A stretch of DNA of 64,000 bases, from positions 21,705 to 85,704 of the forward strand of contig JAKQDR010000226.1 in NCBI GenBank assembly GCA_029573715.1, given 5' to 3'. This DNA is from a bacterium (GTDB lineage Bacteria > Patescibacteriota > Microgenomatia > UBA1406 > GWC2-37-13). This document shows, piece after piece, positions 8,191-16,506 of the stretch. Numbering within the stretch: position 1 is the first letter of the stretch; each line of letters starts with the position of its first letter. The position numbers were made by a program, and so were the translations under genes. The notes under the pieces were generated by a model. That model searched no databases. It was not told the origin of the DNA and was given only the letters and a program-made list of their open reading frames with translations.

Positions 8191-9414
8191 ATGAGAATAC
8201 GTTCCCTTATCTTTTTGTGCTTTGCATTTTTATTTTTCGCATTTTCGATTTATGCTCCGATTACTCATGCACAAGAATCTGCATCAGTTACGGTGCATGT
8301 GTTTACTGCCGATGGTTGCCCTCACTGCATGAAGGAGAAGACATTTCTCACATCATTATCCAGCAAAATGCCTGGAGTTGAAGTTGCGGAATATGAAGTC
8401 ACCAAAAGCCAATCAAACGTTGCCCTTTTGCAAGCGGTTGCTCAAACACTCGGGGTGAATGTACAAGGAGTTCCTTTTACCGTCATTGGTACTCAGCACA
8501 TCATGGGATATGGCTCTGATGAAACGACGGGTAATGCCATCGTACAAGCAATAGAGACGGCGCGTATGAGCGGTCAACCCGATGTAGTTGCCGAAACTAC
8601 TCGTGCCCTAAGTCAAAGTGCCGCGAAACCTTCGGCAGAAGAGCCTAAACCCTCTTCTCCATATCCCGACTCAATAGCAGTACCAATTTTGGGCACCGTT
8701 TCACTCAAGGGACTTTCTCTTCCTGTCATCACGATTGTAATTGCCGCGATTGATGGGTTTAATCCTTGTGCCATGTGGACACTTATATTTCTCATAAGTC
8801 TTCTTATCGGCATGCAGGACAAGAAGCGCATGTGGATATATGGATTTACGTTTATTGCCGCATCGGCATTTGTATACTTTCTATTTTTAAGTGCGTGGCT
8901 TAATCTATTTTTATTCCTTGGATTTATTGGGATTATCCGCATCGGAGTGGGTGTCGTTGCGCTTTTTGGTGGCGCACTGAACTTGCGTGAATATATGTTA
9001 AAGAAAGATGCAAGTTGCAAGGTAACTAATGTCAAAGAGAGAAAGCATTTTTTTGAAAAAATGAAGGAAGCCACTCAACAGCAATCGTTTATCATCGCGT
9101 TGGGGGCAATCATCATTCTTGCATTTGCAGTAAATCTGGTTGAACTTATTTGTTCGGCGGGACTTCCTGCGGTGTACACCCAAATCCTCGCGTTAAGCGA
9201 TCTCCCCACCTGGAAGTATTATGCATATCTGTTTTTATATATTGTCATCTTCATGCTTGATGATTTATTCGTGTTTGTTGTTTCTATGAAAACACTGCAT
9301 CTTGCAGGCGTGACCACCAAGTATGCGCGCTTTTCCCATCTGGTGGGTGGTGTGGTGATGCTTTTGGTTGGGATTCTGCTTATATTTCGACCGGATCTTC
9401 TGATGTTTGGTTAG
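8191..9414 (+). CDS. Secreted thioredoxin/glutaredoxin domain fused to CcdA-like membrane domain
   Basis: 407 aa. A signal peptide (about 1-27, ending THA-Q) leads to a thioredoxin-fold domain with CPHC (Cys43, Cys46) and VPFTVIG. A Ser/Pro-rich linker follows near residue 150. About six to seven membrane helices then carry GFNPCAMW and ICSAGLP, which correspond to the paired-cysteine motifs of CcdA/DsbD. The protein would carry electrons across the membrane to an extracytoplasmic thiol domain in one chain, serving disulfide reduction or isomerisation. Two in-frame starts lie upstream (8170, 8185); ATG 8191 fits the -10 box TATACT at 8179-8184. Confidence 0.85.
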   Translation: MRIRSLIFLCFAFLFFAFSIYAPITHAQESASVTVHVFTADGCPHCMKEKTFLTSLSSKMPGVEVAEYEVTKSQSNVALLQAVAQTLGVNVQGVPFTVIGTQHIMGYGSDETTGNAIVQAIETARMSGQPDVVAETTRALSQSAAKPSAEEPKPSSPYPDSIAVPILGTVSLKGLSLPVITIVIAAIDGFNPCAMWTLIFLISLLIGMQDKKRMWIYGFTFIAASAFVYFLFLSAWLNLFLFLGFIGIIRIGVGVVALFGGALNLREYMLKKDASCKVTNVKERKHFFEKMKEATQQQSFIIALGAIIILAFAVNLVELICSAGLPAVYTQILALSDLPTWKYYAYLFLYIVIFMLDDLFVFVVSMKTLHLAGVTTKYARFSHLVGGVVMLLVGILLIFRPDLLMFG

Positions 9415-9424
9415 TGGGATACGT

Positions 9425-9453
9425 TTGACAAGTCTTTACGTATTTGGAATACT
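9425..9453 (+). promoter_or_regulatory. Candidate promoter of the small membrane protein at 9490
   Basis: TTGACA (9425-9430) and AATACT (9448-9453) are 17 bp apart. Here the ATG is 36 nt beyond the -10, so this transcript would have a short leader. Confidence 0.4.
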
Positions 9454-9489
9454 AAAGGAACTTTTAGCATTTACTTAATAACACTTATT

Positions 9490-9768
9490 ATGAAAAAGAA
9501 TCACGCAAATCCTCATTACATCGGTTTGTTTTTTGGTGGTCTTGCAGCATTTGGTAAAGGGGTATGGTCGCTTCTTGTGCTCGTCGGATTCGCACAGCCC
9601 ATCTTGGATTTTCTGTTCTGGCTCGCGTTCATGACCAACCCCATTACCATTCAAATGTTTGAACTGACTCGTGCAGTGATGTTTGTATCATTCGCATTTG
9701 CGTTTGGATATGTGGTGGGCTATGTCGGTGCGTATGTTTGGAATATGTTGCATCACAACAATAAATAA
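9490..9768 (+). CDS. Small two-helix membrane protein
   Basis: 92 aa with two clear hydrophobic segments (about 11-32 and 60-85) and short polar ends; no known motif. The gene is in line with the deoxyribosyltransferase-like gene five bases later and may share its transcript. The coding call rests on length, position in a same-strand series and amphipathic composition. No function is proposed. Confidence 0.65.
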   Translation: MKKNHANPHYIGLFFGGLAAFGKGVWSLLVLVGFAQPILDFLFWLAFMTNPITIQMFELTRAVMFVSFAFAFGYVVGYVGAYVWNMLHHNNK

Positions 9769-9773
9769 GTCAT

Positions 9774-10151
9774 ATGCACATTTACGTCGCTCACAGCAGT
9801 GGATTTGACTATCAAAAGAAGTTGTACACTCCGATACGCGGATCTCATTTAAACACAGAACATCATATTGTATTTCCTCACGAACGTGCCGATGTTTTTG
9901 TGAATACCAAAGAGATTATTGAAAGTAGCACTTTAGTGCTTGCGGAAGTTTCATATCCTTCAACAGGATTGGGCATAGAGCTGGGGTGGGCTGATGCAGC
10001 ACAGATACCCATCATATGCATGTATGCAGAAGGGTCAAAGCCCTCCGAGGCGCTTCGTGCCATAAGCGCAGTGTTCGCGCAATATCAGTCACCCAAAGAC
10101 ATGGTGGAAAAAATAACCACAGCACTTGCGGCGCTTTCAAGTACGATGTAA
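9774..10151 (+). CDS. Nucleoside 2-deoxyribosyltransferase-like protein
   Basis: 125 aa. MHIYVAHS begins the flavodoxin-like fold, and the block IIESSTLVLAEVSYPSTGLGIELGWA (residues 48-73) carries the family pattern SxGxGIELG with the catalytic-type Glu69. The family (NDT and RCL-like) cleaves or transfers deoxyribose from nucleosides or nucleotides. Length is close to short members. It precedes the histidine kinase by seven bases, but no functional link is evident. Enzymatic activity is not certain because many relatives are uncharacterised. Confidence 0.72.
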   Translation: MHIYVAHSSGFDYQKKLYTPIRGSHLNTEHHIVFPHERADVFVNTKEIIESSTLVLAEVSYPSTGLGIELGWADAAQIPIICMYAEGSKPSEALRAISAVFAQYQSPKDMVEKITTALAALSSTM

Positions 10152-10158
10152 CCACATA

Positions 10159-11292
10159 ATGCGCACACCTTCTATGTCCACCACTCATAAACCCCAGACT
10201 AAAACCAATCGCGCGAAAAGGTCATCACCACTTGTCCAGGAGGACATGCAAAAATACCAGCTTGCGGTTGAGCATGCTTCAGATCATATTGTAATCACTG
10301 ACCCAGATGGAATTATTCTCTATGCCAATCGAGCAGTCGAAAAAATTACCGGCTTTCCTCCCTCTGAAATCATGGGCACGAAGGCCGGAGTGAAGTGGGG
10401 AAAGCGCATGAAGCATGAAGTATATACACATTTATGGAATGAAATAAAACACCACAGACGACATTTTCATGGCGAGTTCCAGAACGTCAGGAAAAATGGC
10501 GAGATGTATACCGCTGAAGCAAAAATCGCGCCGGTACTCGATGCACAAGGTGAGGTGCTGTATTTTGTGGGCATTGAGCGCGATGTCACTCAACTGCGTG
10601 AAGTCGACCGCATGAAGACAGAGTTTATATCACTTGCATCGCATCAACTGCGCACACCTTTATCTGCCATGAAGTGGTTTCTTGAGATGCTTTTGGATGG
10701 TGATTTGGGCGATTTATCAACCGAACAAACGAATATGTTGCGCAACATAAATGCATCTAATGAGCGCATGATTGACTTAGTCAATACGCTGCTTGATATT
10801 TCGCGCATAGAATCAGGTCGGTTGGTGATTGATGCGGTTCCAACGGACATTACAGAGCTTGTTACGGGGCTACGCCATGAGCTTGAGCCACTCATGCAAG
10901 CCAAAAACCAAACGCTCACCATTGCAATTGCAGATAACCTCCCTCAAGTCACCATTGATCCTCGCCTTATTCGTCAGGTATATATGAATTTATTAACTAA
11001 TGCGGTCAAATATTCGGCGTACAGCACGACTATCACCGTGTATGTATTTGTCAAAGAAGGCATGATCATATCAACAGTGCAAGATCAGGGGTATGGCATC
11101 GATGTAAGCGAAAGAGAGCATATATTTGAGAAGTTCTATCGGGCAAAGAGCGCGGTTAAAGCTGAGGCAGAGGGCAGTGGATTGGGGCTGTACTTGGTGA
11201 AATCAATCATTGAAACTTCAGGGGGCACTATGTGGCTTGAGAGCGAGCCAGGGCAGGGGAGCTCCTTTTCGTTTAGTCTTCCTATCCGATAG
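10159..11292 (+). CDS. Cytosolic PAS-domain sensor histidine kinase
   Basis: 377 aa. A PAS domain spans about residues 33-145 (ITDPDGIILYANRAVEKITG, and the closing YFVGIERDVTQ). The HisKA helix carries H162 in SLASHQLRTPLSAMKW. The ATPase domain has the N-box (N281 in LLTNAVKYS), G1 (DQGYGID, D309), the F box (IFEKFYRAK) and G2 (GSGLGLY, 339-345). No membrane segment is found, so sensing is cytosolic, possibly through a PAS ligand. Two receiver-only proteins follow directly and are the likely phosphoacceptors. An in-frame ATG at 10126 would overlap the preceding gene; 10159 or 10174 is more plausible. Confidence 0.9.
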   Translation: MRTPSMSTTHKPQTKTNRAKRSSPLVQEDMQKYQLAVEHASDHIVITDPDGIILYANRAVEKITGFPPSEIMGTKAGVKWGKRMKHEVYTHLWNEIKHHRRHFHGEFQNVRKNGEMYTAEAKIAPVLDAQGEVLYFVGIERDVTQLREVDRMKTEFISLASHQLRTPLSAMKWFLEMLLDGDLGDLSTEQTNMLRNINASNERMIDLVNTLLDISRIESGRLVIDAVPTDITELVTGLRHELEPLMQAKNQTLTIAIADNLPQVTIDPRLIRQVYMNLLTNAVKYSAYSTTITVYVFVKEGMIISTVQDQGYGIDVSEREHIFEKFYRAKSAVKAEAEGSGLGLYLVKSIIETSGGTMWLESEPGQGSSFSFSLPIR

Positions 11293-11356
11293 GTCTTGTC
11301 GCTCATGAGGTGTATTTATCAACGCTTAGTACTATAATGGTTTCCAATTAATATAT

Positions 11357-11737
11357 ATGGCACGTCCTAAGACTATTCTTGTTGTTGAAGATGATCGCAT
11401 GCTTCGTGAGGCGCTTCAAAAAAAACTTACGTTGAGCGGATTTGAAGTTGTTGCATGTGCACTCGGTGAAGAGGCGCTCACCCACCTGACAAAAACCATC
11501 CAACTGCCAGATGCCATTTGTTTAGATTATTATCTGCCCGATATGACGGGAGATGATTTTATGCGCATGCTTCGATCGAAAGACGTGTGGGTAGATGTGC
11601 CGGTTTTGATGTTGAGTAATACCGATGAAGAAAAGAGTGTTACCTCAACCCTTTCGCAGGGCGCCAAGCTCTATATGCTTAAAACTCAATACAGCTTGGA
11701 AGATGTGGTTACTCAGCTTCGGAAATATTGTGTCTAG
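11357..11737 (+). CDS. Single-domain response regulator
   Basis: 126 aa receiver domain only. Acidic pair EDD (11-13), phosphoacceptor D57 in CLDYYLPD, Ser87 in MLSN and Lys109 in YMLK complete the active site. With no output domain it should act by protein contact or phosphorelay, as CheY-like proteins do. It follows the PAS kinase by 64 bases and precedes a second receiver protein. A TATAAT at 11333-11338 suggests its own promoter with about a 12-nt leader. Confidence 0.9.
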   Translation: MARPKTILVVEDDRMLREALQKKLTLSGFEVVACALGEEALTHLTKTIQLPDAICLDYYLPDMTGDDFMRMLRSKDVWVDVPVLMLSNTDEEKSVTSTLSQGAKLYMLKTQYSLEDVVTQLRKYCV

Positions 11738-11759
11738 TATTGCAAATTTTAATACACCT

Positions 11760-12128
11760 ATGAAAAAAGTACTTATCGCCGAAGACGACAAATTTCTCGC
11801 GAGTGCATATCAAATGAAGTTGTGTAATTCGGAGTATGAAGTGGTGATTGTGGCCGATGGACAGGAGCTATTAAATTATATCTCTGCCCAAAAGCCCGAC
11901 CTTATTATGCTCGATCTTATTATGCCGGTGAAAGATGGATTTGAAGTGCTTGAAGAATTGAGGAAAAATCCTAAGTGGCGCAGTGTCCCGGTTTTGGTGG
12001 TCACTAACCGCGATGAGAAAGCAGACATGGCCCGATGCAAAGAGCTGGGTGTGCGCGAGTATATACTGAAGAGCCGCATGTCACTGGATATGTTATGTAG
12101 TAAAGTCAAAGCGGTGCTTAAATCATAA
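11760..12128 (+). CDS. Second single-domain response regulator
   Basis: 122 aa receiver domain: EDD (8-10), phosphoacceptor D52 in MLDLIMPVKDG, Thr82 in VTNRD and Lys104 in YILKS. It is 22 bases after the first receiver gene; the two are clearly different in sequence, so this is not a recent duplication. It may compete for phosphate from the upstream kinase or form a relay. ATG 11760 is the correct start; the longer in-frame extension from 11625 lies inside the preceding gene. Confidence 0.9.
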   Translation: MKKVLIAEDDKFLASAYQMKLCNSEYEVVIVADGQELLNYISAQKPDLIMLDLIMPVKDGFEVLEELRKNPKWRSVPVLVVTNRDEKADMARCKELGVREYILKSRMSLDMLCSKVKAVLKS

Positions 12129-12142
12129 ATTCTTTTCAACGC

Positions 12143-12853
12143 ATGGCCCACACTCTAATTCTTGATATCGAAACGATAGGTGAGCATTGGGACGCACTCG
12201 ATGCATTTACTCAAAACAATCTTTCCGCATGGGTCCGCCAGGAGTCAAAAAATGATGCTGAATTGGAGCATGGCATGCAAATGCTTAAGGATGGCCTCGG
12301 GTTTTCTCCGCTCACCGGTCAAATTGTCGCAATTGGCATTCTTGATTATGAGCGCGACAAGCGCGCAGTATATTATCAAGATCCGGGAAAAAGTGAAAAA
12401 CTCGAAGAAGATGGAGTCAGCTATCAAGCCATGACAGAAGCTCAAATGCTTCACACCTTTTGGGATATTGCTCAAAAATACGAGGTGTTTGTGACATTCA
12501 ATGGCTATCAGTTCGATGTGCCATATCTTATGGTGCGCGCAGCGACACATGGCATTCGCCCCACGGTGAATTTGCTCTCAAACAGATATCTGTCCATGCA
12601 AAGGGGAGGAAAAAGCCACATAGATCTTATCGATCAGCTGTCATTTTATGGCGCGATGCGGCGCAAGGGCAGTATGCATATGTGGACGCGGGCGTTTGGC
12701 ATTGCAAGCCCCAAGTCAGAAAACGTCAATGGGCATCAAGTGGCTGACATGTTTCAGGATGGAAAGTACATGGATATTGCACGCTATAACGCGGCAGACC
12801 TCAAAGCAACTGCGGAGCTTTACACCAAATGGTTGCACTTCTTGAAGATGTGA
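12143..12853 (+). CDS. PolB-like 3'-5' exonuclease (DnaQ-fold)
   Basis: 236 aa. The ribonuclease H-like exonuclease motifs are present in order: Exo I LDIET (Asp8, Glu10), Exo II TFNGYQFDVPYL (Asn120, Asp125) and Exo III YNAAD (Tyr215, Asp219). This is the family of stand-alone exonucleases related to the proofreading domain of family B DNA polymerases. It would remove nucleotides from DNA 3' ends with two metal ions in the cytoplasm. It lies 14 bases after the second receiver gene, possibly co-transcribed. All catalytic residues are intact. Confidence 0.85.
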   Translation: MAHTLILDIETIGEHWDALDAFTQNNLSAWVRQESKNDAELEHGMQMLKDGLGFSPLTGQIVAIGILDYERDKRAVYYQDPGKSEKLEEDGVSYQAMTEAQMLHTFWDIAQKYEVFVTFNGYQFDVPYLMVRAATHGIRPTVNLLSNRYLSMQRGGKSHIDLIDQLSFYGAMRRKGSMHMWTRAFGIASPKSENVNGHQVADMFQDGKYMDIARYNAADLKATAELYTKWLHFLKM

Positions 12854-12889
12854 GGGATAATGAGTAGTTTATATTATTCAAACTTAACC

Positions 12890-13789
12890 ATGGCATTCGA
12901 ACTTCCTGGTTTTGGCAGTGGTAAAGGTCGGGCTCAAAGCCCCGTAGACAAACCAACGCTGAGGCCTGATTATCGATCCGCAGAAAGAAAAGGTATAGCT
13001 GCGGGACCAACTCCTTCTCATCCTCCTGAAAGTACTCAAGATCGCTATACCGCATTATCAGCGGGTCAAAAACCACAGCGCCGTCCAGATGTAACAGGAG
13101 ATCTTGCTGTAGAGGTGATAAAAACTCCACGTCTAGAAACACAGGCTCTTCCTACTCAGGAGGAGATTAAAGCAAAGGCAACCCCACTACCCGAGCGGAT
13201 ACCAGCAGGTCTATCTGCACCAGTGCGCGCATTGGCAGAAGCTGTATTAGCAACCAATAGAAATTGGCAGAGATGGTCTGATATTCCCCGATCGATCCAA
13301 CATGTTATTAGTGCCTACGATATTGCCCATGAACAAGTATATACCACTTCCGGAATGCCTATATCAGAAATTCAGAAGTTGCGAGAGCGCTCTGTACTTG
13401 AGTTCCAACGCATTACGCAAGAGATTGATACATTAAGGACAAGTGGTACTGACATCACGGATAGCTTGGTTGCACTTTTGACCCAATTGCAAGAGCGCGA
13501 AGCACAGGTAGCAGCGGATGTCGCTGCGCTTGTGTTCCTCAATACTTTATTGCAGGATGGAACTATCCAATATTTCCTCACGCAGATGACTGGCATGTCA
13601 GCATCGTTACAAGTTGATTATCTTTTGAAGCAAGACACCCAATATGCTCAGAGCAGACTGCAACAGACTGTCCGGGCATTGAGGAAATACCAAAATCTTG
13701 CGTCTAGCCAAACACTTAATAAACTCCTGGATATTCTTCCGAACAGAAGTACTTATACAGAGTTGTTGCAGAGATTGAGCTTGTTATGA
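12890..13789 (+). CDS. Hypothetical protein with disordered N-terminus
   Basis: 299 aa from ATG 12890; an earlier ATG at 12860 with GAGGG just before it would add ten residues. The first 100 residues are rich in Pro, Gly, Arg and Thr and look disordered. Residues about 105-300 are helical, with likely coiled coil around SEIQKLRERSVLEFQRI. No membrane helix, no signal, no family I can name. It ends 50 bases before the broken holin-like copy at 13839. Confidence 0.6.
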   Translation: MAFELPGFGSGKGRAQSPVDKPTLRPDYRSAERKGIAAGPTPSHPPESTQDRYTALSAGQKPQRRPDVTGDLAVEVIKTPRLETQALPTQEEIKAKATPLPERIPAGLSAPVRALAEAVLATNRNWQRWSDIPRSIQHVISAYDIAHEQVYTTSGMPISEIQKLRERSVLEFQRITQEIDTLRTSGTDITDSLVALLTQLQEREAQVAADVAALVFLNTLLQDGTIQYFLTQMTGMSASLQVDYLLKQDTQYAQSRLQQTVRALRKYQNLASSQTLNKLLDILPNRSTYTELLQRLSLL

Positions 13790-13838
13790 CAGCTGATTCT
13801 ATTTTGTGACGATATTTATTATCTTTCGTAGTGCCGTT

Positions 13839-13911
13839 GGTGGTATGATATGCCATATGAAACATCTCATCACCCTCCTTCTTAACGGACTTGCAGTTTA
13901 TGTGTCGGCGC
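13839..13911 (+). pseudogene. Broken 5' copy of the holin-family gene at 16104 (73-bp repeat, copy A)
   Basis: 72 of 73 bases match 16086-16158, covering the -10 box TATGAT, the ATG (13857) and the first 18 codons of the holin-family gene. After the repeat the reading frame continues for only four codons to a TGA at 13923-13925. The bases 13912-13924 match 16206-16218 at 12 of 13 positions, so the copy also carries an internal deletion of about 47 bp. It is a remnant produced by duplication or insertion. Confidence 0.85.
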
Positions 13912-14074
13912 AGCTTCCCAGTTGAGACGGTTTTTTTTAAATTCGCTTGTATTGCAATCGATGAGATGTTTTGCTGACTCTTTTTTTGGTTTAGTACGCT
14001 TCTGCATGAAATTTAGATACCTATCTGAAAATGTTATTCGATTATAATTATAGACATAGTCTATTAAAGACGGC

Positions 14075-15001
14075 ATGTTAGAGCAAGAAGCTAATCCTCA
14101 ACCTACCATAGCAGAGAGAATATTAGAAGGCACACGTAGATTTGAACTGCCTCAATGGCTCGTAGACAGATTCTTTAGGAGCCACATGGATGCATATCGC
14201 AATGCATTTCCCGACATAGATTTTTCTAGTATTGCTCGTCCGCGACTTAAATCGGTTGCGCTTACTTACCACTACAGTCCTGAAGCCGTGTCAGTTTGGA
14301 ATGAGGTTCGACAAACCAGCCCCATAGACTTATGGAACGAAACCTTGACAGAAATAATTACATTATATACTCAGCGAGTGGATGATATGCGCGCAGGAAA
14401 AATTACACCTGCTCAGATGACCGCTCAACTTATGAAAGCTGCTTGGCTTTATGGAAGTGTAAAAAGCCCGGATATTAAACGCATTCCTGAGAATGCGGAT
14501 GACATTGATCAGTGGTTATTTCTGATCTTGCTTGGCAATGGAAATGATATGAGCAATGAGGATGTGGATCGAGTAATGTCACTTATTGCGAGAGCATATT
14601 TCACAGGTGACTACGATTTGCTCAAAACGACATATGAGGAAACGAGAAGTGGAAAGGGTCTGAGAAGTCCAAGCACTCATATTGAAAGCCTTATGACACA
14701 ACGTCTGGAGGTTTCAAAAAGTCTCAATAAAATAAGAAACAGCGGCATGTGTATCCATACACCAGATGGAAACATTATTCACATCAGTGTGCAAAAAACG
14801 CTTGAGAAAATTATTGCAAGGTCAGCGTCTCCGATTTTTGAACTAATATTTAGATATTTTTATCAAGAAGGAAAAATGGGCATGTCTGATGGTCAGTGGG
14901 ATGTTTTGCAGGCTGCAATGAAGATGCAACGTGTTTCTAGACATGAATTCGCACATTTTATTGCTAACGAAATGCGAGCTCAGAATGCAAGTACTACATA
15001 A
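14075..15001 (+). CDS. Hypothetical protein between the 73-bp repeats
   Basis: 308 aa, mostly helical, no membrane segment or signal peptide. I see no family motif; the stretch FELPQWLVDRFFRSHMDAYR near residue 25 and the charged C-terminus give no function. The ATG at 14075 is 150 bases after the broken holin copy; a TATAAT lies at 14043-14048. It is one of two unknown genes held between the direct repeats, so it may have arrived with the insertion that duplicated the holin start. Confidence 0.6.
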   Translation: MLEQEANPQPTIAERILEGTRRFELPQWLVDRFFRSHMDAYRNAFPDIDFSSIARPRLKSVALTYHYSPEAVSVWNEVRQTSPIDLWNETLTEIITLYTQRVDDMRAGKITPAQMTAQLMKAAWLYGSVKSPDIKRIPENADDIDQWLFLILLGNGNDMSNEDVDRVMSLIARAYFTGDYDLLKTTYEETRSGKGLRSPSTHIESLMTQRLEVSKSLNKIRNSGMCIHTPDGNIIHISVQKTLEKIIARSASPIFELIFRYFYQEGKMGMSDGQWDVLQAAMKMQRVSRHEFAHFIANEMRAQNASTT

Positions 15002-15173
15002 TTTCTACCCTTATCATTATAAGTGAGGCGCGATGTAATCTGTTTGATATCTAAGTCGTCAATAGTCGATCACAGTTACATGGAATAGCGTTATCTTCCA
15101 TCATTGACTTGTGATATGTTAACTAGGCTTGTTGGTACGCATAGATTCAAAAGTACGACAGAAAATACGATCC

Positions 15174-15202
15174 TTGATTTTTACCTCCCCTTGAGGTATA
15201 AC
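15174..15202 (+). promoter_or_regulatory. Promoter of the gene at 15210
   Basis: TTGATT (15174-15179) and TATAAC (15197-15202) are 17 bp apart; the -10 ends 7 nt before the ATG, so the transcript should be leaderless. Confidence 0.65.
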
Positions 15203-15209
15203 ATCGTCC

Positions 15210-16076
15210 ATGGCTGAACAATTACTCCCAGACATCGATGTTCCGGAGCGGCCTTCTATTGGTGAAATTCGGCCCCCGTTTGAAACTGATGCCGACGTTG
15301 AAAGAATGCTTATGTATGCACGTACTCGGTACCTCTCCAAACTTACCACAAGTGGAATACTTGATACCACACCAGGGGCTCTCGTAAATCCATCCGAGGT
15401 GCTTGTAAACACAGTAGTCACGTTTCGCAAGCAGGCGGTGCAGTATCGGTCGATCATGTGGTTATGTGGATCCGGCACACGAAAGAGCAAATTCGATCCT
15501 GCCTTCTATGGCTTGCCGCAGTATGAGGAGAACTTCATATACAGATTAGGACAGTACAAAGATGCGGTATTGGGCATTGAAGGGAGCAAAGAAGAAACTG
15601 CTCAATGTCTCGTGCCTAAACTTGATAAGATTCGCGCAACACGTAATCAAGAAGTAGCAATACAAGCTGTGCCCATTGTCCTGGCGCATGAGAGGCTCTC
15701 TCATGCGATTGACCGCATAGATGCGTTATCTCAAAAACCAACGATCACTGATAGAGGTATACATGATTTGCGCATACTCATTCGAGTGATGCGAGATGTA
15801 TACACAATATCAGATGCCAGTAGACAAACGGGTGCGCACAATACATTCGTCAAGTGGCTTGATACGATTCAAAAGGCCTGCAATACATGGAGGTATATGG
15901 TGGCATTAGGCCAGGTGGCTCCGGTATTTGCACCACAGACTGCAGCACAGCAAGATTCGTTACCTGTACCCGACAACGGTTTGCCTGATAAGGCACTCTA
16001 CACTCTCCCTCCAGATATTGCTCGGGCGAGCCAAGAAGTTGTCAGTATTTTGCGTCAGGCTTTGACACCCTCGTAA
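15210..16076 (+). CDS. Hypothetical protein between the 73-bp repeats
   Basis: 288 aa, soluble, helical, with a proline-containing N-terminus (LLPDIDVPERPSIGEIRPP). No recognised domain. It has its own promoter with a 17-bp spacer and leaderless spacing (separate entry). It ends 27 bases before the intact holin-family gene. With the gene at 14075 it makes up the roughly 2.2-kb segment bracketed by the repeat. No function is proposed. Confidence 0.62.
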   Translation: MAEQLLPDIDVPERPSIGEIRPPFETDADVERMLMYARTRYLSKLTTSGILDTTPGALVNPSEVLVNTVVTFRKQAVQYRSIMWLCGSGTRKSKFDPAFYGLPQYEENFIYRLGQYKDAVLGIEGSKEETAQCLVPKLDKIRATRNQEVAIQAVPIVLAHERLSHAIDRIDALSQKPTITDRGIHDLRILIRVMRDVYTISDASRQTGAHNTFVKWLDTIQKACNTWRYMVALGQVAPVFAPQTAAQQDSLPVPDNGLPDKALYTLPPDIARASQEVVSILRQALTPS

Positions 16077-16085
16077 ATCATGAGA

Positions 16086-16158
16086 GGTGGTATGATATGC
16101 CATATGAAACATCTCATCACCCTCCTTCTTAACGGACTTGCAGTTTATGTATCGGCGC
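16086..16158 (+). repeat. 73-bp direct repeat, copy B
   Basis: Matches 13839-13911 with a single mismatch and comprises the promoter -10, start codon and first codons of the intact holin-family gene. Confidence 0.9.
16091..16096 (+). promoter_or_regulatory. -10 box TATGAT of the holin-family gene
   Basis: TATGAT ends 7 nt before ATG 16104; it is preserved in the broken copy at 13844-13849. Confidence 0.5.
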
Positions 16159-16475
16159 TTGTGCTCAATATGCTGTTTCCCGCAGTGCTTCCGGTGTATG
16201 TGCAAAGCTACCCAGTTGCTATCGGGGTGAGCATCGCCATTGCACTGGTGAATATGCTCATTAAGCCGGTGCTTAAGCTTGTCACGCTGCCCATTAACAT
16301 CATTACCCTTGGGTTTTTCAGCCTCATTGTCAATGGCATTTGCATGCTGATTGTTCCGTATATTGTGAATATCTTTGTACCGGGTGGATTTGTGATAAGC
16401 GGACTTTTGTGGGCTATTGTGTATGGTGCATTGGTATCGTTTACACAGTCTACATTGGCTGTTTTGGTAAAATAG
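16104..16475 (+). CDS. Phage-holin-family (four-helix, DUF360-like) membrane protein
   Basis: 123 aa with four hydrophobic helices. The pattern LVNMLIKPVLKLVTLPINIITLG is typical of the widespread chromosomal proteins named after mycobacterial four-helix phage holins (superfamily IV). These are usually not phage genes; function is unknown. ATG 16104 is preferred over the in-frame ATG 16080 because the -10 box lies at 16091-16096 and MKHLITLLLNG is the family start. A truncated copy of its 5' end lies 2.2 kb upstream. Confidence 0.85.
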   Translation: MKHLITLLLNGLAVYVSALVLNMLFPAVLPVYVQSYPVAIGVSIAIALVNMLIKPVLKLVTLPINIITLGFFSLIVNGICMLIVPYIVNIFVPGGFVISGLLWAIVYGALVSFTQSTLAVLVK

Positions 16476-16506
16476 CCAAGATACGTGTTTCAAATATTTT
16501 CTTTGT

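Noticed and set aside
13882..14076. 64-codon minus-strand frame in the gap before 14075
   Set aside because: It overlaps the decayed holin copy and has no family resemblance or promoter; most likely chance.
13839..16158. Prophage remnant suggested by the holin-family gene
   Set aside because: No integrase, terminase, capsid or tail gene is present. The four-helix family is mostly chromosomal despite its name.
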